NCBI GenBank assembly: GCA_022113835.1
Contig: JAILWY010000018.1
Coordinates: 19,863,501 to 19,927,500 of the forward strand
DNA: 64,000 bases
Reading direction: 5' to 3'
DNA from: Atopsyche davidsoni
Lineage: Eukaryota; Arthropoda; Insecta; Trichoptera; Hydrobiosidae
Shown here: positions 45,660 through 59,900 of the stretch, piece by piece
Numbering within the stretch: the stretch's first letter is position 1
Layout: each line of letters begins with the position of its first letter
The notes under the pieces: generated by a model
Told to the model about the DNA's origin: nothing
The model's input: only the letters and a program-made list of their open reading frames with translations
The model's database searches: none
Made by a program: the position numbers and the translations under genes

Positions 45660-48600
45660 GTGTTGATTAGTTAAAGATGAAATGTTATAAAATATTGATC
45701 TTTTCATCTTATCTTTAACTAATCACATCTTAAATTGTGCGTAGATTATTTTATTAAGCTTTTAATTAAAACACAATGAGTTTTATAGATGATCTTAATT
45801 GGAAACTTAACACCTTTAAAGCAGTTTCTAATCGCTACAAGCATTAAAAGTATCAAAATATTTGATAATTACATCTTCAGCACTAATTAAAACGTTACTG
45901 AGAAGTGAAACGAATGGCTTTGATTACGTAATTTAAAAGAGCACGTCGATACCTTTAACATATATCTGCATTTCTGGTACTTCTTGGTATTAAATTCCAT
46001 TTGTTATTGTTACTAATACATTAATTAATATTTTTTTCTTAACTAAGATTTGATAAAATATTATATTTGTATAGTCTAAGCGTTTGTAATAAATCGAAAC
46101 ATTTATTAATTAAAGGGTCATCACTAACTCTTTATAATGGTTTATTAAAAATTTTACATGTTTGGAAATGATTTGAAGATTAAAGGTGTAAACTGGCTCA
46201 TAGCTTGTGCACTTTGTGTTGCTTATGAAAGAGAAATATGGATCCTTTTTGTAATTGTTAAACTGCAAAGAGTCTAGATTTGTTGCGAAGGCAAATTTAA
46301 CCTTTTTTACATTTTTTAACTGTATTTCATTTATATTTTTAGATAATATAATAAATTAAGCTTCCAAAGTGGTGCCAATCTTTGAGACTCCCTGAGTTAA
46401 AAAAAAATGTGTATTTTTTTATGCAGTTTTTTCTCGTTTCCTTATAAAGCACAATTTTTTTACTTAAATAATTCATAGCCAAATTTTCTTATAATATGTA
46501 CTGCGATGATTCTTCTTATAAAAGAAATACTTTGTTATGTGAAACGTTGGAGAATTATTCTAGAGCTGTATTTTTAACATTTTAAAATGACACATCATTT
46601 TAAAATATTAGAAACTAGGCGTATCCTGCCTACTACAGAGGTATAAATGCAAATAATTGATGTTTTTTTTAACATTAATTTATATGATCGTACAAATGCC
46701 AATGTTCATTTGAAACATTTTAGTTAGGAATTAAGAATTATTTCACAATTCATGTTAATGTAATTTCCTAGGTACTTGTATGAATCTGTCCGCACACAAA
46801 CCAGTATTTGTATTTATTAATTTTAAAATTCCTTACCCTTAGGACTTATCAAATAGACAAAGAAAACTTTTGTCATACAGAGTACAGGCAACTCTGATTA
46901 CCAGCAAGATGTTAGTTGATAATTCTGCACAGCCTTGGCAATCCATTCAGATGAAGATGTTCCCTAATGGAATCCTCTGAGTGTTGGGACTGAATATAGA
47001 CAATTAATCGAAAGCTCAGCTGGTGTGAAATCAAAGGCTCGTGTCCAGGGGCCTCGAGGCTTGCAACCTTCAGATTGCTTACTTTTTTAATTAACACGAC
47101 TCTATCAACGCAACCAAATGAATAGAGAATATTATTTAAATTATGAAAAATTACTATAATTAATAGAAACATATAAAAAAATTGTTTTTTTATTTTAAAA
47201 TTGAAAACATATAATCTTGTTCGATAGTTCTGACAGTCAATGTGAATTAAATATGATTCTTGGATGCCTCATTTCTTCCTTCTCAGGTCTATGATCGTGA
47301 CCTTAGTATCAAAGGTGAAATTTCAGAAACATGAGTAAATTTGAATAAAACAATAACCAACTTTAATTGTCTATTTAAAGAAAAAAAACATGTATCTATT
47401 TTAGAAAAAAAAATTATATACATAACATAACAAAACAGTACATTTAGTATTCTAATCATGTTCCACGTTGTGATATTCTGGGAATACACGCAAGTCCTAC
47501 AAGGGACGCGCGTTGAATTCTCTCATTTTCTCCAATAGCTTAGCATCAACTTTATTAGTTCAACCATACATTCATGAATAAATTTATGGATCATACTATT
47601 TAAATATATAAATAGTATTTGGATTGTCAAGGCTGTGCCCTATATACTAAATATTAAAAACTTAGTGTAATTCAGTTACATTACCCAATGTCCCAAGAAT
47701 CATTGTATCATCTGAAAAGATGAGTCAGAGCATAACTTTTGATCTCCTTGAATAAAATATTATTTAGTCTAGTGTAGATTTTAGTGCTTTTAAATGGAAA
47801 AATTTCTATCTATGTTTTTATTTTATTTAAAATTCTTAAAAATAATTGATAAATTAAATAAAAATACTGTCTACCATAATAAATATAATTTCCAACAAAA
47901 AAATTGTTTGTGGCCCAGAAGAATTATTATCCTGCTGTTATGATTTTTGAGACATTTTATATGTAACATTTTATGTAAGTAATAGGTATTTATATTGTTT
48001 GTATAATTATTTAAATCTTTTATTTATGTTTGTAAAACAAAGTGTTAATTATTGTATATGCAAATTCTAATGGTTTTCAATGACTACAGATATTGCTCAT
48101 AACTTCAGAATGAGTGATCAGAAGACTTAAAACGTTCGATTTTGCTTATAACGTAAAGTACTTACACAAGTACATCTCGCACATTTGATACTTTGATTTA
48201 TAAGCAACTCTGTTAAATCAATATCTCTACTGGTTACATTAAGTATGTGCGTATAGACTTGATTGAATATGAATGGAGATGTTCTTCAGCCAGACGTTGG
48301 TAAGCTGAGGTTAGCCTGTATTCAACATAACCTCAAAATATTGCTATTATATACAGCCTTGGTTTCAATACTCAAACAACGCCATCTCTATTTACCGCAA
48401 TAAAAGTACCTACCTTGTTAAATTATCTTTCATTGAATCTCCATTCAATCACAAAAAAATACTTTGATATTTAACAGTAGTGTTAAATTTAGACAAATAT
48501 TTTTAAGTAATTAAATGTTTTTAGTATTTGGGTTAGAATAACTCTAAAAATATTTTGTTACTAAAAAATATTATGATGTAACTCCACTGAGTACTTATTA

Positions 48601-49184
48601 AATAAATAAATAATTTTAGGTTATTAAAATGAAATCCTAGCTATAACGATAGTAGCATAAAAGGGGATATACTGTAATATGTAACAGTAGTAGTAGTAGA
48701 GGTTAACTTAAATAGGAATTTATTACGAGGCAGATACTTTCAAGGTCAAATTTCTGGCCTACCAGACCAATGCTACTACAATAATTGTGTTATTTTTACA
48801 AATTGAATCCTGCCACATAAGTATTTTTTAGGGGAAAAACTGCGAATTTTATTCCCATGAAAAATGGCCTTAATTATTCATAAGGCTTGTGTTTAAAATA
48901 GTAAACACGCGAACTGTTGACAACAATACATTATTTTCTCATTGTTTTGTGTGTTTTCGTTTCCCTAAAGCATATTATAAAACAAAAAATGTGGATCTAT
49001 TGAATGTTCAATAGTCACATTTGTATTGATATACTGACAGTCATTAGGCTTCATTTTTCTATTCAGTTCAATAGTTAAATCAACATCTATTATAATAACA
49101 TCTTCTCTAACCAACCAGAATACCCTGTAAATAAAGGGATATGAAGCACAAATCAGTAAATGATATAATATAGTATCATCATGC

Positions 49185-49230
49185 TCAGAATACCTTACCT
49201 CGGGGTATATCTCGAGGTAAGGTATTCTGA
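49185..49230. repeat. Hairpin with 18-bp perfect arms
   Basis: CAGAATACCTTACCTCG (49186-49202) pairs with its complement at 49213-49229, extended by one T-A pair, around a 10-base loop, GGGTATATCT. It lies in the spacer between AGPAT copies 1 and 2 and has no obvious terminator or tRNA context. Confidence 0.8.
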
Positions 49231-50249
49231 CCACTAAGCAATCTTGCCACAGGATTTTTTCCTAAGCTACGGGTGATTAATCAGGTTAGGTATTTTAGAT
49301 GGCCGGAATGTGGTGTAACTGCAAAACTAGAGGAAATTATATATAATATATATAGTTTGTGTCTGTGTTCAGTGGTGTGTAGTCCTTAGAAGCAGAAAAC
49401 CTTTGCATTCCCTACTAAATTAATATTAAAATAAAACAACACATGTGTTTTGGAATTTTGTGCTATATATTCTTTAAATGCTATATGAAAAATTATTGCT
49501 TGGATTTTGACTATTGTATATCACTTGGAATAAAGTTTATATTCTAGCGCAAGCGTTTGTCATGGATTCAAAGTCCGAGCATAAATCTTACATATAAACT
49601 ATTCCACTATATTCCTATCGAGCATTCTAGCCTTACATCTTCGACAAGAAGTATTGTTTGCTATCAAAGTCTAATTATCGTATTAACAACTATTTACATG
49701 GCTAATTTCACAAAAATTATTTGATAATTTTTTTTTTTTACTAAATGTACTTTGTATTGCTATTAATTTGTCTATTTCAATAGTATATTTTATAATTTTA
49801 AATTGAATGTGTATTCTGACTAGAATAGTGAACGATCTCCCAAATCTGTAGTCGCCATTATAAACTATGTTGAATGTTTGCAATATTGAGTTTATTCTAT
49901 ATATCTACTTAAAAGTGTCGTACCAAGATTTATTATATCTTATATACGGATATGCATAAATATATATTTATGTATAGATACACACACATATAACGCTGTG
50001 TATGAAATCGTATCATATTGGTATTTTAGAGGATGTGGTGATAGTGAGATTGCACATTATAATATATTATTTTTTAACATAGGTACATGTATGAAAAGTG
50101 CTTAGACCAATAGGTGAATTGAATTTATGTGGCATACAAGATTCTACGGAGTAAATCTAAAAGTGATTAAGAGCAGTGAGTTACAATAATATTATTACTA
50201 ATATTTTAAATAAAATACTTTTGTGATTTTTCCACATTTTTAATATAAT

Positions 50250-50315
50250 TGGTGATCGGTTTCGCCAACCTTTCGCATTGACATTATCAAACTGAGTTTG
50301 ATAATGCCAACGTTA
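50250..50315 (-). ncRNA. Head-to-head degenerate hammerhead motifs upstream of AGPAT copy 2
   Basis: The minus strand reads TTGATAA (50290-50284), TGTCAA, GGTTGGCGAAACCGATCACC. On the plus strand the half GAGTTTGATAATGCCAACG follows immediately (50294-50312). The two face each other, like the 108-bp inverted repeat at 36958-37185. The sequence is a sister of 2709-2755. Confidence 0.4.
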
Positions 50316-50526
50316 ACTTTAATAAAAATTTAAGTTTTCTTAATTGTTTTTCAATCAACATTTTTGTATTCAGCAAAAGAGTTGCTGATAGATAGAGTTT
50401 CTGGTTATAGTTTGATGTAAAACAATAGTAAAAATTGCCATCAAGCGTGAAGATTGTGATGTTTAAATATTGATCATTTGTATTTTTTGGCTCTAGATAT
50501 TTTTTTTAATAAAAAAAACCGACAAG

Positions 50527-50942
50527 ATGAACCTACATAAGATAAAAGAGATGCCAATTTGTTCCACACTTTTATCAATATCATTCATTTTTTCTGGATT
50601 AATAATGAATATAGTTCAATTACTTCTTTACGCGGGCTTGAAACCATTCAATAAAAGTCTGTTTAGAAAAATAAACTATTATTTTTCATACTCTTTTCAC
50701 AGTCGTAAGTTGCTTTTTATATGTTTTTCAGTATATTTTTTTGAATATTATTATTTTTACAGTCAAATTCCATTTGATAATATTATGTACTATGTTTTAT
50801 TGAATTCTCTTTATAATACAACATTGATTGCAACAGTTCATTACAACCAAAAATGTTTAATTTACTAATCACTCTAGTATTCATCAGTGATATTTGACTC
50901 CAGAATAATTAAATCGTAATAAATCCCAAAGAGATAATAAAA

Positions 50943-50998
<56 letters not shown>

Positions 50999-53731
50999 TT
51001 AGTAATAAAGATCCTGACTTTTTTATAATTTTTAAATAAATATTGGTTATCACTATTATAGATACGTATGATTGCTAACAAAAACCACATGAATTCATCA
51101 ACCCTATATCTTCGAAATTGCTCTCCAGTATCTTTCTTGTGACCTATTTTTACTGAGTAGAGTGGTTATTGACTTATTGATCAAATTGTCTGAGCTTGGG
51201 TATCTCCCTCTTGAGGAGTAAACATAAAATATATATATCTTGCTACAATAAATTGTTTTAAATAGTTAACAAAGGTCATGGTTTTCCAGAGCTTGTATTT
51301 GCTATGCAGTGGTGGGGAAACGGAGATGTGACTATTTATGTAGATAAAGAGGTATATGCGAAGTACTGCGGAAAAGAACACACTTACCTTTTATCGAACC
51401 ACCACTATGAATTAGACTGGATGGTTATTTTTTCTTTAACTGACTGTGTTGGTGTTTTAGGAGTAAGAAAATTTTTGTTGTTTTTTTTTTTAAACTTTTC
51501 ATGCTACCTGTAATTGTAGATTTGATACTATTTTAAAGAGTGTCTTTTGGAGGATTTGGATTTGTTGAAAAGAGCAGAAGCCTCAATCTTTGAGAGTATA
51601 TAAAGCCGTACTTGCAACCTTTAGCACCGTAGCATTACAATTAAGTATGAGGGTTCTTCTAACACACCCTGAAGGTTGGGTTACTCTTGGATTTTTCTCG
51701 TCCCAATGCACTTAAAATATGTCATAAACTACTATGATTGCAAAACTCTTGATCTCCGCTAAGTTTGAAAATATAAAGATGAATGGACATTTTTATGGAA
51801 AAATACTCCAGTATGTACATATATAAATAGGCAAGCCATAATGATCATGTATTTTTATATTTGAGAAAATGTCATGGTCCTTTTAACCATGAAATACAGA
51901 ATTGTCGAATGGCACATCCAAAAATAATAAACTTCATACATTCTATTGTGTATTTTCAATGATTGTTTATGTTATGTTTTATATTTTAGAATTGTAAATG
52001 TTACACAAAGAAATTTATACAACACATTCCTTCCATTGGTTGGATGTGGAAATTTTGTGACTTTTTATTTTTAGACAGGTCCTTTGACAAAGACAGTGAA
52101 ATTATTTCACGTCATATCAAAGACATACAAGAGTATCCTGATCCTATTTGGGTATGTATGATTCTCAACTTTCATAATTTGTAGTCTTGTTATTAAAGAT
52201 TGCTTTTACTCGAAAATTGGTGAAAAACACATTGCAAATTTGACTATTTTTGGTTGGCTGAAGAGACTAGAAAGTGAAAGTGTGTACAAGCAAGAAACTT
52301 GCTTGACCCACAAAACAGTTGGAAAATTTTAATTTGCAGATAAATTTACAACTATGGATTGGCAGTAGTATAAATGTGAATGCTTTTCGACAATTTTGTT
52401 ATAAAACAGCAACCTTTTTTAATGATGTACTTTTTTAAGTGTTGTCTGTGAGATGGACATTGACACTATTTTCCATTCTGCTTTAATGCATATTATCGGT
52501 TCTATTAATTTAGTCTAAATATTATTTATCAAACCAAAATTCAACTTTCAGATGGGATTTTTTGCAGAAGGCACTCGATTCACCAGCAAGAAGAGCGAGT
52601 TGTCTCAGAAATTCGCTCGTGAGAGGAAACTTCCCTACCTCCAGTATCACCTCACGCCTCGCACTAAAGGATTCTCTACCGTTATAAAAACCTTAGAGAG
52701 TGACAAGTTCCCAGCCATATATGATGTGTCCATTTCCTTTGATAAAAATGCTGAGGTATGCACAAACACAAAACTTAGTAAATCTTTACACCTTTTACAT
52801 GATTAAAATTTACACCTAATTTATCAAATTTAGCATGGAATTGGAATATTATTCCAAAAGCCACAACATGAAAACTATTGTACTACCAGAGTGTTCAGGA
52901 AATAATGGAAAAATCCTTTCTTGATTTTAAGGTGAAACCTACACTGAAAAATGTACTCTTGGGAAAAAAAATATCTGCACATGTATACATAAATAGACTG
53001 CCATTGGAGGGCATCCCGACAGGAGAAAAGGAATCTGCTGAATGGCTCCACAATTTATTTGCACTCAAGGTAAAGATTATGATTTTATATAAATAATACA
53101 ATAGATAAATGTTTAAATACAAGTGAGCAAAAGAGGGTCAAACAAATTCATTTTTTTTCCGGATAAAACATCTTTGGATTAATTGTTACATCCTAATTCA
53201 TTTTAAAAAAAATCTTGTCAGTTTCGTCTCCCAATTCAAATATTCTAACAGGAATTACTAATTATTAAGAATTAGATAATATAGAATTAGGTAATTATTG
53301 TATTTTTTTCAAAAGATGCTGTGGTTTATTGACACAACTTGAATGATTGTTTTATTACAATATAAATCTTTCAGGCATTATGATAATAAGTGAATGAAAA
53401 AAACAGTATAAATATTATATTATTTTTGTAAAAAAGTTTGTTGTAAAAAATAGCAGATTATTTGACAATACTTTTTGACTCACAAAAAATAGAATAACAC
53501 ATGATTCTACTAAAATAATTCAATACAAAAAGATAAGATTACTTAAAAAAATCTGAATAAATAAAAGAAAGTGCAAAGAGCAAAAAGCAGGTTAAAATTG
53601 TTTTATCGCCAACAGCGCTTGGGCTAGTCTATAGGTATTCAAATAATACTCGAGGTAAACTATCAAATGGGCGATACCGTTTTCCAAGTATTTTTGCTAA
53701 CTAGTAAGCAAACGTTATGATTACTAAACTC

Positions 53732-53768
<37 letters not shown>

Positions 53769-54762
53769 AATTCCATTTATTTATATGAGAATCTTTTTTT
53801 AAAATATGTTAAATGAAATTAAAAAAATTAACACTTCTCCTCTTTCATGAGTGAAACTGTTAGGCAACACAGTACTTACCCCATTACAGATGCTTTGGTA
53901 GACTAAAAAATTTAAATACCTCTGTAGTAGTCTCTTTTATTTATACTGTTATTTTAGCATCATACAAATATCTCTCTTTTTTTGACATAAATCAATATTT
54001 GTAATGTTTAACAGGATCGCATGCAGGCATCCTTCCACAATACTGGTGATTATTTCAAGGAGTCAGGCGAGAAGCGGGTGGACAGTTTCTTACTTCCCCG
54101 ACGGGTTTATCCTCTCTTGAACACAATATTTTGGAACTCTGTGACCGTCTTTTCCATAGTTTACTGGCTCACCAAACTTTTCATCAATAGAGAATTGTTT
54201 CTGCTCTCTATCAGCATTGGATTACTCGGAATCAGTAAATTATTTTCTCTTGATTCATTATATTTTTATTCTGTAATCTCATTCTTGTTCTTAAAAGCAT
54301 TCCACAAGTTAGTTAGTATAAAACTAACACATCAAAACAGCGATCTCGTTGATAATTGGAAAATATAACCAGTGCATGGTGTCTAACCTTGTCTGGCTGT
54401 TGAGTTTTCCTGAAGAATAGTTTTATGGAGAAAACTAAATTGTTGAATATCATAATAATCATGTTTACCCAAATATATTATTGCGTATAAGCATTATCAT
54501 CATTACTGCCTATTGATAGGCACATTTATTTACCAACCCTAGAGTTGCATATTGAAATGCAATGTAATTTTTTTTTCGATGGAAAGCAAAACTTGTTTTC
54601 TGGGACTACAAAAAAATATCAATTTAAATTGTTTACAAGTGATTGCATGTTATCAGCAAATAATTTTGTTTGTTTTCAGTTTACTTCCTGATGCATTACC
54701 TGATTGGAATAACGCAGATTAGTAATGCCTCAACATATGGAATGAATAAAAAGAGTGATTAA
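50527..54762 (+). CDS. AGPAT3/4: Lysophosphatidic acid acyltransferase, AGPAT3/4 type, copy 2
   Basis: Coding exons: 50527-50704, 51290-51462, 51990-52151, 52552-52755, 52932-53069, 54015-54234 and 54680-54762. Exon lengths and intron phases are identical to copies 1 and 3; the product is 385 residues plus TAA. It starts MNLHKIKEMPIC, followed by a hydrophobic helix. Motif I is NHHYELD (96-102) and motif III is FAEGTR (175-180), with alanine in place of the usual proline. PRTKGFST and the terminal hydrophobic segments are kept. No frame break is seen and all introns have GT-AG ends, so it is probably expressed. The changed motif III could alter substrate handling. A CTCTAG acceptor just before 50497 suggests a 5' non-coding exon upstream. 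It lies 6 kb after copy 1, on the same strand. Confidence 0.9.
50946..50997. repeat. (TA)n microsatellite in intron 1 of AGPAT copy 2
   Basis: About 26 uninterrupted TA units. A shorter TA run is at 53737-53763 in intron 5. Confidence 0.92.
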
Positions 54763-56899
54763 AATGTTATCAATTTAAAAATTGATGTGAAGGTGATAAA
54801 AACAACAAAACTAGCTACAAATTATATTTAACACAAGGAAATTAATAAAAATGAAAAGTATGAAAAGGACAGTCTATTATAATTCATTTATTTCACAGAA
54901 ATTATTGGTTTATTTGAGTAGTAAGAAAAGTATTGTACAAACATACTAATAAAATATTATTTATTATTATTCAACAAATTTTAAGTTATTATATTAATTT
55001 TACAATTTATGCAAAGGTGTTTTTTATGGTGATAGTGTTGCTGTATATTTTTTATAGTTTTAAAAGTGTACTATTTGTTGTTAAACAAATTATAAGTTAT
55101 ATTTTATACGTAAATGAGTTTGATTCTTTGGTTGAGTTTTAAAGAAATTTATGAGCTGTTTAGTTACACTCAAAATACTCTATTCACAAGGTTCTGAGAT
55201 GTTATAAACATGCACAAATATCCAACCTATTAGGTAACGTAAATCGAACATGGTGAGTGCAGTTAAACTACACGTAATATATATTAGTTGAACATGTGTT
55301 TGTTAAAGAAATTTAAAATTTATACCAGTATAATATAATGTTTAAATACTAAGATAAAGTCTGTTTTTCAATTTAGTTTATGAAATATTCCCAACATTCC
55401 CCTATTGCCCTTGAAATAACTTAATGATAATAATTACTTCAAACTTTGATTTTTTATCAAAATGTCTTATCTTTTTTATTAATAAAATTATTGAACGCAG
55501 GAGACGCAGAGATATCCATGGTGTCACTCAAAACCGTTTGAGTAATAAATCTTGATTCCTATACTCGTTAATTAATGTTTCCTCTGTCGTCTTGGACTGT
55601 AATTGCATATTCAGTAATGATACATGACAGATTTAAAACTTTGGGTGATAAGATTAATTTGAAATACTGTGTAATTTTAATTTGTTTATATTCACATTTT
55701 TTTGTATTGAATTGAACAAGTGACATGCCTTAAAAATTTATTATCTTTGCAAGAAAATCAATCTTAAAGATTATGTAAAAAAAACGCCTCACTTTATGTA
55801 GTAAATCATAATTGCAGGGATAGACTATCATTTATTGGCTTGTGATAATTTTTAGTTTTTTCTTCATTTGCATTCACATTTAAAAAAGCATTATAGTATA
55901 ACAAGTTTACCTACACACCTCGTAGAACAATAAAATTTCCAATGCATAATCAATTCAATCATTTAATCCACCTCAACTTGCTATTACGTAATATATTCAA
56001 CATTTTATATGGTATTTAATTAAATATTAACCCACACATACACACACCTCAAATGCAGTAAATCTAGATATGTTTTTATATCTGAGTGTTATTTAACTTT
56101 TGAAGCAATATCGATTGGCAAAGTGAAAAAAGGCTTGTTTTTTTCATGATTTTTTATCCTAAATGTATTTTGTAGATACCTTGGCCAGCCCTAATCTACA
56201 TTGTTGCTATCTTTCAGCTGATAATTCTTTGCGATTTTATCATAATTTATTAAAAGATAATTCAATAAAGGTAAGAAGACTATTACTGTCTTCTCAGTTT
56301 GTTATAAAAGATTAGAGTGCGGAATTATTAAAAGCGCGTCTGCTGCTTTATGAATGTATTATATCTACCATAGTTAATAATATTTTAAAGTTTAATCGAT
56401 AACTTGGACCAAATACTTGTTTCATGTGAATATTACTAATTTATCAATAGTTCTGACAGAATGATAAGTGACCTAAAAAGCATTATCGTGTAGAACTATC
56501 CATGTGTGCTTTTAGGCTATCTAGCCTTAAATCAATGCCATCGGATTTATTTAAATAACCTTGTTCAAGAAACGTTTAATAGAATTCAATATTAATATTT
56601 TAAACAAAATATATCAAGCGATATTCTCACATAATTATTTATTTTGTCAAAAACTTGTTTGTATTTGCTGGCCAACATATTGATATATAAACATTTAAAA
56701 TATTATCACACTAGTTATTCAAAAACATATATCAAACTCATGCAATCAACGCAAATTAACACAAACAAACACAATAATGCAAATCAACAATTTCTAGCAC
56801 TACTATACTATCAGTTATATTTATTAGAAACATTAAATATTTTAATATACTATTTAAAGTGTTCAGTACTGTATAAACATATCCGGTTTTATGTTTCAG
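54763..56899. other. Spacer between AGPAT copies 2 and 3
   Basis: It contains the copy 2 polyadenylation signal (54844-54849) and ends at the acceptor ATGTTTCAG (56891-56899) of the exon holding the copy 3 start codon. No coding exon is visible. Confidence 0.4.
54844..54849 (+). promoter_or_regulatory. Polyadenylation signal, AGPAT copy 2
   Basis: AATAAA lies 82 bases after the stop codon, a normal position for a short insect 3' UTR. Confidence 0.5.
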
Positions 56900-56941
56900 T
56901 TGGAGATTTTTAACAGTGCATGAAAATATTAAACCTTCAAA

Positions 56942-59900
56942 ATGAATTTTAAAAAGATAAAAGAGTTGAAAATAATTCATACAGGCTTTGCAATAACAAT
57001 GTTTTTTTCTGGACTTTCAATAAATATAGTTCAGCTAATTCTATATGTGGGGCTTAAGCCTTTCAATAAGGAACTCTATAGAAGAATTAATTATTATCTC
57101 GCATACTCACTCTACAGTCGTAAGTTAAACGTTTTATTAGAATAAACTACATATAAAACTACAAGTATCAAACGTTGAAACGTCTCTAAATCGTACCATA
57201 ACGATTAATAGAATAGAGATATCTTAATTACTCTTAATCACTGCCATAAACTTAAAAACCACCATAATTATGTAATTTTCTAGTCAATATGATTTCAATA
57301 AAATGAATTAAATAATAAAAAATTTACTTGTATTCTTAAATTTTACATTATATTCAACTATTTTTTTTTAAATACAATACCGAGTTGCTGTTACTTAGAA
57401 TTTTTTATAGCTTATATTATTTCAATCTTAAACGAGAGCCAATATTAAAAACATTTTGTTAGGAAAATTTCCTTTATTTAAAATTACTGTTAGTTTTATT
57501 TTTATTTTGTTGTTATCCTGCTGTTTTTTTTTTATACAAAATGAAATTGTTTAATTTGTAGTATTTCATTTTTAATTTATAGAATTGGTGTTTCTGAATG
57601 CCTGGTGGGGTGGTGGAGAAATTCATGTTTATTTAGACAAAGAGGCGTACGCCCAGTTTTATGGTAAAGAGCATGCCTTTCTTATAATGAATCACTCTTA
57701 TGAAATAGACTGGCTGATTGGATATCAATTTTGTGAAAATATTGGAGTATTGGGAGTGAGTATTATTTCTTATTTATTTTTTATCATAGTTGCCAAAAAT
57801 CAAAAAAGTGAAAAACTCATCACTTTCTTCTTTTTCTTATTACTTTCATTTCTATATATTTGAAAAAATAAATATTTACTATTTAAAAAAAAAAATTGTC
57901 CCAGTAAAATTGTGCTTTGGTTTAAAAATGAATTAAGTATTTTTTTAATAATTAAATATAAAATTTCCTTTTTTTCAGAATTGCAAGGCCTTTTCCAAAA
58001 AGGTTCTACAGTACATTCCTATTTTTGGATGGATGTGGAAATTTAGTGAGTACATATTTTTGGAAAGAAATTTCGAAAAAGACAAGGCCATCATAAATCA
58101 ACAAATTAAAGAAATGGGAGACTATCCGGATCCTGTTTGGGTATGTACTACATATACCATATACATCAAAATATTTTGTTTTTCGTGCTTTGGGAATTAC
58201 CTTAAATTATAATCATACATTATCAACTTTCAGCTGATGCTGTACCCAGAAAGCACTCGGTTCTCTGATAAGAAGCATGAGATATCACAGAAGTTTGCCC
58301 GAGAGAAGGGCCTGTCCATCCTGAATCACCACCTCAACCCTCGGACCAAGGGTTTCACTACTTGTATGCAGGGCATAGATAGTGATAAGTTCCCAGCTAT
58401 CTACAATATTCAATTAGCTTTTGACCGAAGCTCTAAGGTACATCCTAATATTAAAATACATCATTTTCATTACTCTCTACCTGAAAGCAATTACGATCCA
58501 AGAGTGGAAATCGATTGCTTTTTAATCAGTATATATACTTAATCTATAGTAACATTAGTAGTCTTTTATAATATGATTTGAAATGGCAATACTCATACCA
58601 TATGTGATTTCAATCCGGGCGCATCCATTTCACTCGTTTTCTCAAAAGGTGTGGCCATTTAAAAGCGGTCACGTATTTTATTTGTCTTATGATATTTAAT
58701 GAAATTTTCTATTAATGATTTTTAAAACTTGAATACAGAAATCATTTCAATTTGTTCTGTTCTGATTGATCAAAATTTTATACACAAGATTTATGACTAC
58801 TAAAACAAAAAGGCAAAGCTAAAATGATGAGAAAATCCAAATGGACGTAGAAAAATTTTAATTATAATTTGAATATTGTTTGTTGTTATTTTAGGTGGAA
58901 CCCACAATGACCAGTTTATTTTATGGTAAGAAAATATCAGCGCACTTGTATATCAACAGACTACCCCTTGAAGACATCCCAAGAGGAGAAAAAGAATCTG
59001 CCGAATGGCTGTGCAATTTGTTTGATGTTAAGGTACAGCCTATGCTAGCATAATTATTTATAATTATTATACACTGCTTTTTTGGCTCAAAGGGCCTGTA
59101 TAAATCTTTGTTATTGTTAACAAGAATTTATACGGGGTTGGCTCTGATTATGGGATCCTAGATTCAAATTTGGCCGGGCAAAACTTATTCAATTCAACAA
59201 AAATTATAAACTGCCTCCAGGTTCTAATACTGAGTAAAACCTTCAAGCTTAAGCTAAATCTAAAGCTACTTACTGCTAGTATAAATTAAATTATTATTAT
59301 ACATATTCATGTGTGAAAAGTTCCAACGTATAAAATAGTTTAAAGCTTTTATTAATATTCTAATAGGTCTTACTCTAAAGATTGTTACTTTAAACAGGAT
59401 CGCATGCAGACATCCTTCCACAAGACAGGGGATTTCTTTAAGGAGTCAGGCGTGAAGCGAGTGGACCACTTCCTTCAGCCTCGACGCATCTATCCTCTCC
59501 TGAATATGGTTTTCTGGAACACCGTGGTCCTCGTACCTCTTTTCACGTGGCTCTTTGGACTCCTCTTCAGTGGAGAACTGCTACTATTTTGCATTCTCAC
59601 TGGAGTACTGGCAATATGTTAGTACTTTTTTTATTAGTTACTTAAATATTCTTTTTTTTAAAGTTATTTGTAATTTTATTTGTGTAGATTTACACGGCCA
59701 TCTGTTTTATGTCACCTTGTTTTTCATTTTTCCATATTTATTTGTGACTTCAATTCACCGAAATTGATTTCATTTGATTAGCTTTTGAAAGGTCAATTTG
59801 TTTATTATTTTCTATTATGTGTCTATATTACTACGTAGTCTCTTATTATTACCTTATTTTTATATACTTTCAGTTTACTTCCTGATGCAGTTCATGATTG

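Larger units (their letters stand above)
44463..50496. other. AGPAT copy 1 3' UTR and spacer to copy 2
   Basis: The first AATAAA on the plus strand that could serve copy 1 is at 45654-45659. An inverted repeat (TGATTAGTTAAAGATGAAA and relatives) lies at 45664-45724, and an 18-bp-arm hairpin at 49185-49230. No coding exon is seen. A first non-coding exon of copy 2 should be here but cannot be pinned down. Confidence 0.4.
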
